Position numbers and translations under genes: made by a program
NCBI GenBank assembly: GCA_964400725.1
Contig: CAYNVS010000059.1
Span: 1-14,596 of the forward strand
Origin: CAYNVS01 sp964400725
GTDB lineage: Bacteria > Myxococcota_A > SURF-8 > CAYNVS01
Length of the DNA stretch: 14,596 bases
Direction of reading: 5' to 3'
Notes under the pieces: model-generated
Seen by the model: only the letters and a program-made list of their open reading frames with translations
What the model was told of the DNA's origin: nothing
Database searches by the model: none
Shown: one piece after another, positions 1 to 6,288 of the stretch
Numbering within the stretch: the first letter of the stretch is position 1
Layout: each line of letters opens with the position of its first letter

Positions 1-62
1 CGCGCCGCCTTGTTCCATGTTATACCACACGTTTGGAAAGAAGGCTAGTTGTACACATTAAA

Positions 63-1745
63 TCATTGGCAAGAACCGTCCACTTTGCACTTTGCGCAGC
101 ATTTTCCGCCCGAGCCCGGGTAAACCTCGCAGCAAGTAAGCCCCGCGCAGCATACCGCGCCGTCTTCCTTCGCCAACGGGCCGCAGTCTTCGCTTGGGTT
201 GATGCAGGCGATTGGCTTGCACTCGCCGCGTATGCAGTGAAAGCCGTATTCGCACGTCGGAACGCACGGAATTTCCACGCAATTTCCGTTAATGCACTCC
301 TGCCACGCCTGACAATTAGGCGTGCAAAACGATTCGCAGCGGCCGCTGTTAATATTGCACCAGCCGGTCTCGCAGCCGCGAATGGAGCAGTCCTCGACGC
401 ACTTGTTCGTCGCTCCGTCGCACATGTATCGCTCCGGGCAGTGCGAATTGTTGTAACATTCAACGCATTTGCCGTTCTTACAAACTTTTCCGTTAAGGCA
501 CGGGTTCGCCGCGTCGTCGCAAGGTTTAACCGTGCACAGGCCGAGTTTCAGCGTAGAGTCGAGCTTGCAAAGCTGGTTTTGGCGGCAGTTAGGGCTCGTC
601 TCTCCCGCGGACGCGTCGCACACCGCCGAACAAATTCCCTCCACGCAAAGCAAATGCACCTCGCACTCGGAGTTTTTCGCGCAAATCACGCCCGCCGGTA
701 AGCCTTGCTTATAAGGTTTGCAAACGCCTTTTCCTTGTCCTACAAGCGGCCCCGTCGTTATTACGTTGCAGCCGTAGCCTCCTTGACAATCGGAGCCCAG
801 CGCCATTGGATCGCACAGCTTTTGGCAAACGCTTTCGAGGCAGATTACGCCGGTAAGACACTGCGAGTCGTCCGCGCATCCGCCGCCTATCGGGATTTTG
901 TTGACGCATTGATGCGTTGCGAAGTCGCATATCCCTTTTTCGCAGTCGTAGTCTTGCTGGCATCCGGCCGGAGCGCATCTTGAAATCTCTCCTTCGCACG
1001 CGCGCCCTTCTCCGCAGTCGGCGTCAAATACGCAGGCCGCGCCCCACGAGCACTGTTTGTACTCGTCGCAGACTTTGCGGTTGACGCAGTCGTAATCGTC
1101 GCCGCACTCCGGAGGAAGAAGCCCGCACCGGTTGTTTTTGCACTGTTTTCCTTTGCCGCAGTCGTCGTCCGTTTTGCAAGGCGGCAGGCAAGCCGACGCC
1201 GCCGCGTCGCAGTAATAACCTTTTCGGCAGTCCGCGTCGGATTTGCAGGCAATCGTTTTGCATTCGCCGAGGTTTTTGCCCGCTGGGAATTCGCATGTTT
1301 CGCTTGGGAGGCAGTCGTCCATGAACCGGCAGGGAGGAATTTCGCATACGCCGTTTAAACAAACCTGTCCGCCGACGCACGCCGATGCGCAGTTTTCGGC
1401 TTTGTCCGGCTCGCCGTAGCAAAGGCCGAGAGCCGCGTTGCATAGTCCGGGACGCTCGCAGTCCGCCGACTTGAGGCATCCGGCCGTCGCGCACTTTTTG
1501 TTGTCGAGATTGCATTTCTTTCCGGCCGGACAGCCGCCGCACGGAAAGTCCGCTTCCATACAAACCGATTGCTCGCAGATTTGCAAGTACGGGCAGTCGT
1601 CCGCGGTTTTGCAGGTAATTTTAGACGATTTTGCGCCCGAAGAACCGCTTTGACAAGACGCAAAAAACGCGCCGGAGGAGACCAGCGCGGCAATTGCAAA
1701 AAAAAAACGGCGCGTCGCCGCCTCCGTAAGATTGGCTGACTGCAT
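63..1745 (-). CDS. Extremely cysteine-rich surface lipoprotein (87 Cys)
   Basis: About 560 residues with 87 cysteines by my count, close to one in six. The N-terminus has a positive patch (TRR), a hydrophobic stretch and a lipobox-like FFAS-C, so it is probably lipidated and held on the outer membrane or cell surface. The rest is a run of short repeated units of the style C-xx-D-x-DC-xx-G-xx-C-x(4-6)-C, as in cysteine-rich lipoproteins of Myxococcota-like bacteria. It ends in a cluster of CC pairs (last 40 residues). No catalytic domain is visible; a disulfide-stabilised binding or structural role is inference. The reading frame opens at a TTG (1754), but I prefer the ATG at 1745; neither has a strong ribosome binding site. 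It lies 23 bp after the FecR-domain gene and is probably the last or a late gene of that operon. A run of ten A (plus strand) at 1698-1707 falls in the signal-peptide region. Function unknown. Confidence 0.85.
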   Translation of the reverse strand: MQSANLTEAATRRFFFAIAALVSSGAFFASCQSGSSGAKSSKITCKTADDCPYLQICEQSVCMEADFPCGGCPAGKKCNLDNKKCATAGCLKSADCERPGLCNAALGLCYGEPDKAENCASACVGGQVCLNGVCEIPPCRFMDDCLPSETCEFPAGKNLGECKTIACKSDADCRKGYYCDAAASACLPPCKTDDDCGKGKQCKNNRCGLLPPECGDDYDCVNRKVCDEYKQCSWGAACVFDADCGEGRACEGEISRCAPAGCQQDYDCEKGICDFATHQCVNKIPIGGGCADDSQCLTGVICLESVCQKLCDPMALGSDCQGGYGCNVITTGPLVGQGKGVCKPYKQGLPAGVICAKNSECEVHLLCVEGICSAVCDASAGETSPNCRQNQLCKLDSTLKLGLCTVKPCDDAANPCLNGKVCKNGKCVECYNNSHCPERYMCDGATNKCVEDCSIRGCETGWCNINSGRCESFCTPNCQAWQECINGNCVEIPCVPTCEYGFHCIRGECKPIACINPSEDCGPLAKEDGAVCCAGLTCCEVYPGSGGKCCAKCKVDGSCQ

Positions 1746-1768
1746 ACTTAACAACCGTTAAATCGGTT

Positions 1769-2506
1769 TTAGTTTTCGGCGCTGTCGAGCTCCTTATTCC
1801 ATTTAACCCACGGATCTTCCTTTTCGTCGGCTTCCGCGAATTCGACCGGTTTCTCCATTGAGCCGTCGGCCAAAACGGTTATGGCCTGCAAATCTTTGGC
1901 GATTTTTTCTTCCCATTCCTTTTTGCTGATTTGCTTGGGGCCGGCAACCTGAGTCTTTTTGCCCGACTTTATGTCTTCCACCTTGGCGTATGAAGGCTTG
2001 TTATTTACCGCCACCGCGCCGGAGTAAACTTTAACCACAGTCGCCTTGTCCTCGCGGTAATCGACGCGGAAAATCGTTCCGCGCACGCCTGCGACCGCGT
2101 TCTCTGTTTTGACTTCAAACTTCTCTTCGCCGCCGACCGCTTTTTTAACCTTCGCCCAAACTTTGCCGCCTTCCAAATCGACTTCGAGCTTTTTGCCCGC
2201 GCCGACCATTAGGCTTTTCATTTTTACTAAGGAATTCTCGGCGATTCTGAGCTTCGATTCGTCCGGCAGAGAGAGTTCGACCTTGGCGTCTTTTTCCGTT
2301 TTGAGGTAATCGTCAACGGAAAGCTCGCTTCCCTGTTTCAGTTCCTTCCACGGCCCGCTCTTTTTCGCGGCTTTGAAGACTTTTCCGTCGATGGCGGAAA
2401 CAATGGCCTTTTCGCCTTTGCCCGCGTCAACGATGTTGGATGCGACGATTACGCCTAAAAGGACGACCAAGGAAAACAGTCCGAATATCAGCAGTTTCTT
2501 TTTCAT
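1769..2506 (-). CDS. FecR-domain exported protein
   Basis: A 245-residue protein with an N-terminal hydrophobic segment (about residues 5-22) after KKK, either a signal peptide or a signal anchor; there is no lipobox cysteine. Residues 33-170 carry a FecR-type domain. The diagnostic stretch is 'AGVRGTIFRVDY' around residues 139-150, followed by the T-x-V-x-V-x-x-G-x-V-x-V strand pair, and it is preceded by a G-x-V/W segment and a 'DDYLKT' turn. The C-terminal 60 residues are highly charged and probably extended. Classical FecR proteins relay TonB-receptor signals to an ECF sigma factor, but no sigma factor or TonB receptor is encoded nearby. This is therefore more likely one of the free-standing periplasmic FecR-domain proteins common in Gram-negative genomes. 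It starts at ATG with AAAGGA upstream and sits between the FlgT-N-like gene and the cysteine-rich lipoprotein gene. Its partner is unknown. Confidence 0.85.
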   Translation of the reverse strand: MKKKLLIFGLFSLVVLLGVIVASNIVDAGKGEKAIVSAIDGKVFKAAKKSGPWKELKQGSELSVDDYLKTEKDAKVELSLPDESKLRIAENSLVKMKSLMVGAGKKLEVDLEGGKVWAKVKKAVGGEEKFEVKTENAVAGVRGTIFRVDYREDKATVVKVYSGAVAVNNKPSYAKVEDIKSGKKTQVAGPKQISKKEWEEKIAKDLQAITVLADGSMEKPVEFAEADEKEDPWVKWNKELDSAEN

Positions 2507-2523
2507 TGCGCTTATTCCTTTCC

Positions 2524-2545
2524 CGGCCGCGTTCAGCGGCGGCCG
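2524..2545. other. Hairpin in the FlgT-like/fecR-domain gap
   Basis: CGGCCGC (2524-2530) can pair with GCGGCCG (2539-2545) around an 8-base loop in the 61-bp gap between two genes of the same minus-strand operon. Seen from the plus strand, a T-run follows at 2551-2557, giving a terminator-like look in the orientation opposite to the genes. On the minus strand the hairpin has no U-run after it, so it should not end the operon transcript. It could instead act as an RNA-stability or processing element. That role is inference. Confidence 0.4.
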
Positions 2546-2567
2546 CAGGATTTTTTTATTTCGCGTT

Positions 2568-3818
2568 CTACTTCTTCGGCTTTTCTCCGCCGCTTCCGCC
2601 CGCTCCGCCCGGAGCCGTAATTTTAATCTTCAGCTTGTTGGCCGTCTTGTTTATAACCTTAAACGTAAACGATTTGAATTCTTTGCTCTCAAGCTCGGTC
2701 GCTAAGTGGCTGGTTTTGCCTTGGAAATTAACGTCGAACTCCGCTATGCCGTCTTTGTAGGAGCGGTCGTAAACGCCCTTAACGCCTCTGACTTCGTCGA
2801 TGAGAACGCTTTTGAAAGTTCCCAGCGTCTTATAGTCTTTCAACCCTTCGACCTCGACGACTACGCTGTTCACGCCGGTAGCCCACTTGGAAAGAACTTC
2901 GTCGAGAAGTTTATCGCAAAGCTCGGTTGCGGCCTTCTGAATGGCCTGAGTTCCGGCGGTGGCGGCGTTGACGTGCACGCTGGCCGAATGAATTATTTTG
3001 GTGGCGATGATTTCGCCGGTGTCGGTGTTGATAATGCGCACCGACAAATCGGCTTGACCGGAGTGCATGCTGGTTCCCATTAAGGTTCCGGCGTCTTTGG
3101 CGATTACCGTGCCGACGATGACGAGCTGAGCGTCCGCTATATTGGCGATTTCCTCGGCCGTTTCGTTGGTGAGCCCCTGTCCGCCGACTACTTTATACGC
3201 CGGATTCTTTTTTACTTTTCCGGCCAAAACCTGATGATCGACAAACTTAAAGCCTTTCTTGCCCCAGTTGTCGATGATGGTGTTTTCCGCGGCGTTCATA
3301 TCGGTAGCTCCGGCGCTGGCGCCCCACCAATACGAGAAGCCGCTCTGGCCGATATTCTGCTCGGCGATGAGCACCATGACGCGCGGGAACTCTTTGGCCG
3401 TCAACATGTTGGCAATGGCGTCCGCGTCTTTTTTAACGTCGGATAGAAGCACTTGCGCTTCCATTTTTACAATGTAAACGCCGCCGTCAACTTTCTCTTC
3501 GAGAATTTTGTAGCTTTTAACGTAACCCTTGGATTTAGTTAAAATTTGATCGTCAACGACCTGGAAGTTTTGCATGACCGTAGAGGCGCTGATTAACGTG
3601 CCGACGACCTGTTCGACGGCTTTGCGCTGGCCGTCTTCAATCGCTTTGTCCTTCGCAAGAGCCTTGTCGTTGTTGAAAATGATTCCCTGTCCGGTAACTT
3701 CGACGCTCTGCACTTTGGCTTCCGCGTCGCCCGCGGGCTCGTCGCCGGCGTTGGCCGCAACCGCGAACGCCAATGCCGCCGTTACTGCGAAAACGCACAA
3801 TAGAGTCTTGAGCTTCAT
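2568..3818 (-). CDS. FlgT-N-like exported envelope protein
   Basis: About 416 residues from the chosen start. That start (ATG at 3818) is preceded by AAGGAGA at good spacing and opens a classic signal peptide ending ANA|GD (cleavage after residue 24); the longer frame from 3866 adds 16 residues without improving either. Residues about 38-130 match the style of the flagellar assembly protein T N-terminal domain: 'VTGQG', an alanine-rich helix with AVEQVVGTLIS, then KSKGYVKSYKILEE and a V-x-V-x-A-x-V strand. The middle ('PRVMVLIAEQNIG' onward) resembles the alpha/beta domain that follows in FlgT-like and lipoprotein-type relatives. A glycine/lysine-rich tail ends the protein. No flagellar genes are present, so a general outer-membrane or periplasmic role is more likely than flagellar assembly. 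It lies 59 bp after the LPP20-like gene, whose fold it appears to share. Confidence 0.8.
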   Translation of the reverse strand: MKLKTLLCVFAVTAALAFAVAANAGDEPAGDAEAKVQSVEVTGQGIIFNNDKALAKDKAIEDGQRKAVEQVVGTLISASTVMQNFQVVDDQILTKSKGYVKSYKILEEKVDGGVYIVKMEAQVLLSDVKKDADAIANMLTAKEFPRVMVLIAEQNIGQSGFSYWWGASAGATDMNAAENTIIDNWGKKGFKFVDHQVLAGKVKKNPAYKVVGGQGLTNETAEEIANIADAQLVIVGTVIAKDAGTLMGTSMHSGQADLSVRIINTDTGEIIATKIIHSASVHVNAATAGTQAIQKAATELCDKLLDEVLSKWATGVNSVVVEVEGLKDYKTLGTFKSVLIDEVRGVKGVYDRSYKDGIAEFDVNFQGKTSHLATELESKEFKSFTFKVINKTANKLKIKITAPGGAGGSGGEKPKK

Positions 3819-3877
3819 ATTTGTTTCTCCTTGTTTTAAAGTCTCGTATGCCTTTTTGCGCGGCATTATTTGTTGCG

Positions 3878-4678
3878 TTAATCTTTTACGAAAACGACTT
3901 TGCCCATGGCGAAAATATTGTATTTTTCGTTGGCTTCGCGAAGTTTTTTCGCGTCTTCCTCGCTGATTACGACGTCAACCGCGTCTTTAATTTCAAGCGC
4001 GTTGATTACGATGGGGTTGTCGGCGACGCGCAGGTCTTTTTTAGCGTCGTTTACCGTTTTGTGGTAGGCGACGATGCCGTTTTTGGCGCCCGCGGGGCTG
4101 ACCATGGCCGCCGCGTAAACTATGTTGCCTTTGTTGTCGAGGACTTTGGGCGAAAGAACCGGCACGATTTTTTTGCCGCTGGTTACGATGATAATGCCGG
4201 TGTTGGTATTTGTGGACGCCTCTTTCTTGAGTTCGTCTTTCAGCAATACTTCGGTCAGCATGCCGTCGAGGGACATTTTAACGTCCACTTCTACGCCGCC
4301 GTCGCTGTAGTAACGGGTTTCAACTACCGTAAAATTTTTCAAAACGCCTTCGACCTGCGTTTTTACCGTCTTGTCGGCTTCGATTTTTTGGCCTACGGTT
4401 ATGTTGGCGGAAATTTTTACGCCCTTGAGGTTCTCAAGGATGTTGCGAAGAGCGTCCATTTTGGCGGCTTGTTCGGCCAAAAGGCGCGCCTGCGATTCGT
4501 TTTTGCTCTTTTCGAGGTTCGGCGATCCTTTGCCGGTGCAAATAATGGTTTTAGCCGACCAATTCAACTTGCAGGAACCCTGCTGTTCGTTGACGTCTTC
4601 GGCCATTACCGCGGACATTGCCATAAACAACAGAGCCGAAAAAGCGAAAAACGCCAAAAGTCTGTTTTTTCCGAACAT
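3878..4678 (-). CDS. LPP20-like exported protein
   Basis: A 266-residue protein with a signal peptide ending AVMA|ED (cleavage after residue 26); there is no lipobox cysteine, so it is probably a soluble or peripherally bound periplasmic protein. After 'LNWSAKTIICTGKG' comes an alanine-rich helix with 'AKMDALRNILENLKGV', then V-K-T-Q-V-E-G and 'YYSDGGVEVDVKMSL', the arrangement seen in LPP20-type domains. The C-terminal half ('GIIIVTSGKKIVPVLSPKVLDNKGNIVYAA' and '...DVVISEEDAKKL') matches a family tail found in many envelope proteins of delta-type proteobacteria. The ATG follows a near-perfect AAGGAGG. It is the first gene after a recognisable promoter at 4738-4766 and probably heads a four-gene operon. 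The biochemical role is unknown. Confidence 0.8.
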   Translation of the reverse strand: MFGKNRLLAFFAFSALLFMAMSAVMAEDVNEQQGSCKLNWSAKTIICTGKGSPNLEKSKNESQARLLAEQAAKMDALRNILENLKGVKISANITVGQKIEADKTVKTQVEGVLKNFTVVETRYYSDGGVEVDVKMSLDGMLTEVLLKDELKKEASTNTNTGIIIVTSGKKIVPVLSPKVLDNKGNIVYAAAMVSPAGAKNGIVAYHKTVNDAKKDLRVADNPIVINALEIKDAVDVVISEEDAKKLREANEKYNIFAMGKVVFVKD

Positions 4679-4737
4679 TTATTCCTCCTTATGGACAAAA
4701 AGCGAAAAAGCGTTCATTATCTTATTCTAATGCTACA

Positions 4738-4766
4738 ATATTACTATATTTAAGCCGCGGCGTCAA
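4738..4766 (-). promoter_or_regulatory. Sigma-70-like promoter of the four-gene envelope operon
   Basis: Reading the minus strand, TTGACG (4761-4766) is separated by exactly 17 bases from TAATAT (4738-4743), about 60 bases upstream of the LPP20-like start codon. The -35 matches 5 of 6 consensus positions; the -10 is moderate. The remaining gap to the mnmE stop (4767-4823) shows no convincing terminator, so read-through from mnmE is possible. Confidence 0.5.
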
Positions 4767-4823
4767 CACAAATAACGCCGGCAATAGCTTTTGTTAAGTT
4801 AGACATGCTAAGAGGCGAATTAT

Positions 4824-6206
4824 TCATTTTCCAACGCAAAATCTTGCGAAAATCTCGCCCAGCGTCTCTTCCGGCGCAACTTCTCCCACTATTTCGGCCA
4901 ACGAAAAAAGCGCCGCGCGAACGCCGTCGGCGGCAAGCTCCAATCCGCCGCCTCCGCGCAATATCTCAACGCTTTCAAGAAGATAGGCTCCGGCGTAATC
5001 AAGAGCTTCGCGCTGCCGGGCGCTTGTTACGTACGCTCCTTCCTCAAAGGCAAGCTGCGGCGCGACCGTTTTTTCCAAATATTTAATTAAATCGTCAAAT
5101 CCTTCGCCCGTCTTGCACGATACCGCGAAGCGCGGTTCGTTCTCGTCGGCGTTGCGCAAATTTCTAATTGAGAAGGACGGCAAATCGGATTTGTTAAATA
5201 CAATCGCCCTCTTTTTCCCGGCGGTAATCTCAAGCGCGGCTTCGTCCTTTTCGGTCGGTTCAACGCTTCCGTCCAGCAGCGCCAAAACGAAATCCGCCTC
5301 TTTCGCAAGTTTCTCCGCTCTCTCCACTCCTTCGCGCTCGACCGAGTCGTCCGGCGTCCTTACTCCCGCCGTGTCGGTCAGGCGCACTTTCGCTCCGCCT
5401 ATGAAGACGCTTTCGGCCACGAAGTCGCGCGTCGTGCCGGCCTGCGGGCTGGTAATTGCGCGCTCGTAACCTAAAAGCCTGTTAAGAGCGCTCGACTTGC
5501 CGACGTTTGGCGCGCCTGCAATTACTACGCTTCGTCCGTCGCGCAAAGCCTTCCCCTGTTCGTACGTCGCGGCCAGCGACGCAACCGCAGAGCGGGCGTC
5601 TTCCAGCCACCCCGATATAATATCTACGGTCTGCGGCTCTATTTCCTCTTCGGGAAAGTCTAGGTGCGCTTCGATTTCCGCCGCCGCCTTTACCAACTTA
5701 CGCTTTATCTCCGCGATTTTATCGGCGAGCGCTCCGTCCAGCAGCGCCAACGCGTTCCTGCGCGCCGCGTCCCCCTGCGCGCCGATTAAATCGGCGACGG
5801 CCTCGGCCTGCGTAAGGTCTATCCGTCCGTTTGCGAAAGCTCTGAAGGTGAATTCTCCCGGAAAAGCCGGTCTCGCGCCTAGTTTTGTTGCGATTTCCAA
5901 CGCTTTCGCGCAGGTCGCGCTTCCGCCGTGCAAATGAATTTCAGCGCAGTTTTCGCCCGTGTACGAGCGGGGCGACGGGAAATAAACCGCCAGACATCTG
6001 TCCGCAACGGTTCCATCCGCGTCGATAAGCGCGCCGTAGCGCATTTGTCCCCACTTCCATTCTGAGCCGCCGGACGCCGGTAAAAACGCTCCGTTAAGAA
6101 CGCGCAGAGCGTCCGGGCCCGAAACGCGCATAACCGCTACGCCGCCGCGCCCTTCGGGCGTCGCTATCGCCGCAATAACGTCTGTTCTTGGAGGGAGTCC
6201 TCGCAT
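4824..6206 (-). CDS. mnmE: tRNA-modification GTPase MnmE
   Basis: MnmE works with MnmG to install the (carboxymethyl)aminomethyl group on the wobble uridine of certain tRNAs, using tetrahydrofolate-bound one-carbon units in the cytoplasm. From the chosen start the protein is 460 residues, the usual length. The N-terminal folate-binding domain begins 'DVIAAIATPEGRGGVAVMRVSG', and a helical domain follows. The inserted G domain shows G1 GAPNVGKS (about residues 231-238), G2 TTRD (258-261), G3 DTAG (278-281), G4 NKSD (338-341) and an SCK G5. The C-terminus is the hallmark FCVGK with its conserved cysteine. The frame is open up to 6245, but that upstream start lies in the loop of the RND-gene terminator. 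The ATG at 6206, with GAGGA just upstream, fits the family N-terminus. It is not in its common setting near rpmH/yidC. Confidence 0.96.
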   Translation of the reverse strand: MRGLPPRTDVIAAIATPEGRGGVAVMRVSGPDALRVLNGAFLPASGGSEWKWGQMRYGALIDADGTVADRCLAVYFPSPRSYTGENCAEIHLHGGSATCAKALEIATKLGARPAFPGEFTFRAFANGRIDLTQAEAVADLIGAQGDAARRNALALLDGALADKIAEIKRKLVKAAAEIEAHLDFPEEEIEPQTVDIISGWLEDARSAVASLAATYEQGKALRDGRSVVIAGAPNVGKSSALNRLLGYERAITSPQAGTTRDFVAESVFIGGAKVRLTDTAGVRTPDDSVEREGVERAEKLAKEADFVLALLDGSVEPTEKDEAALEITAGKKRAIVFNKSDLPSFSIRNLRNADENEPRFAVSCKTGEGFDDLIKYLEKTVAPQLAFEEGAYVTSARQREALDYAGAYLLESVEILRGGGGLELAADGVRAALFSLAEIVGEVAPEETLGEIFARFCVGK

Positions 6207-6220
6207 CATTTCCTCGTCGG

Positions 6221-6256
6221 CTAAAATAAAAAGGCAGGTTTGCAAGCCTGCCTTTT
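6221..6256 (-). terminator. Intrinsic terminator after the RND efflux operon
   Basis: On the minus strand, CCTGCC (plus-strand complement at 6233-6238) closes a stem with GGCAGG (complement at 6247-6252), extended by four A-T pairs on the outside, with an 8-base loop. It is followed by TTTTTATTTT. It lies 33 bp past the RND permease stop and directly upstream of mnmE. A second small perfect hairpin (ACGCTT/AAGCGT, 6285-6300) contains the permease stop codon. Confidence 0.85.
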
Positions 6257-6288
6257 CAGATTAATCATCGCCGGATAAATATCAACGC

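Noticed and set aside
1..62. Possible start of another minus-strand gene at ATG 18
   Set aside because: Only six codons are visible before the window edge and the ribosome binding site is weak.
33..701. Long plus-strand open frame opposite the 87-Cys lipoprotein
   Set aside because: It is a frame shadow of a Cys-rich gene: low-complexity Ala/Arg/Val composition, no family resemblance and no RBS.
2524..2557. Plus-strand intrinsic terminator in the FlgT-like/FecR gap
   Set aside because: The hairpin plus T-run is real, but no plus-strand gene lies upstream for it to terminate.
3866..3878. Upstream ATG at 3866 as the FlgT-like start
   Set aside because: The ATG at 3818 has AAGGAGA at proper spacing and begins directly with a signal peptide; the 16-residue extension would bury it.
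3821..4753. 310-codon plus-strand open frame across the LPP20-like gene
   Set aside because: It mirrors the coding strand of a gene with a signal peptide, a strong RBS and a family match; its own composition (Phe/Val/Arg-rich) is typical of antisense frames.
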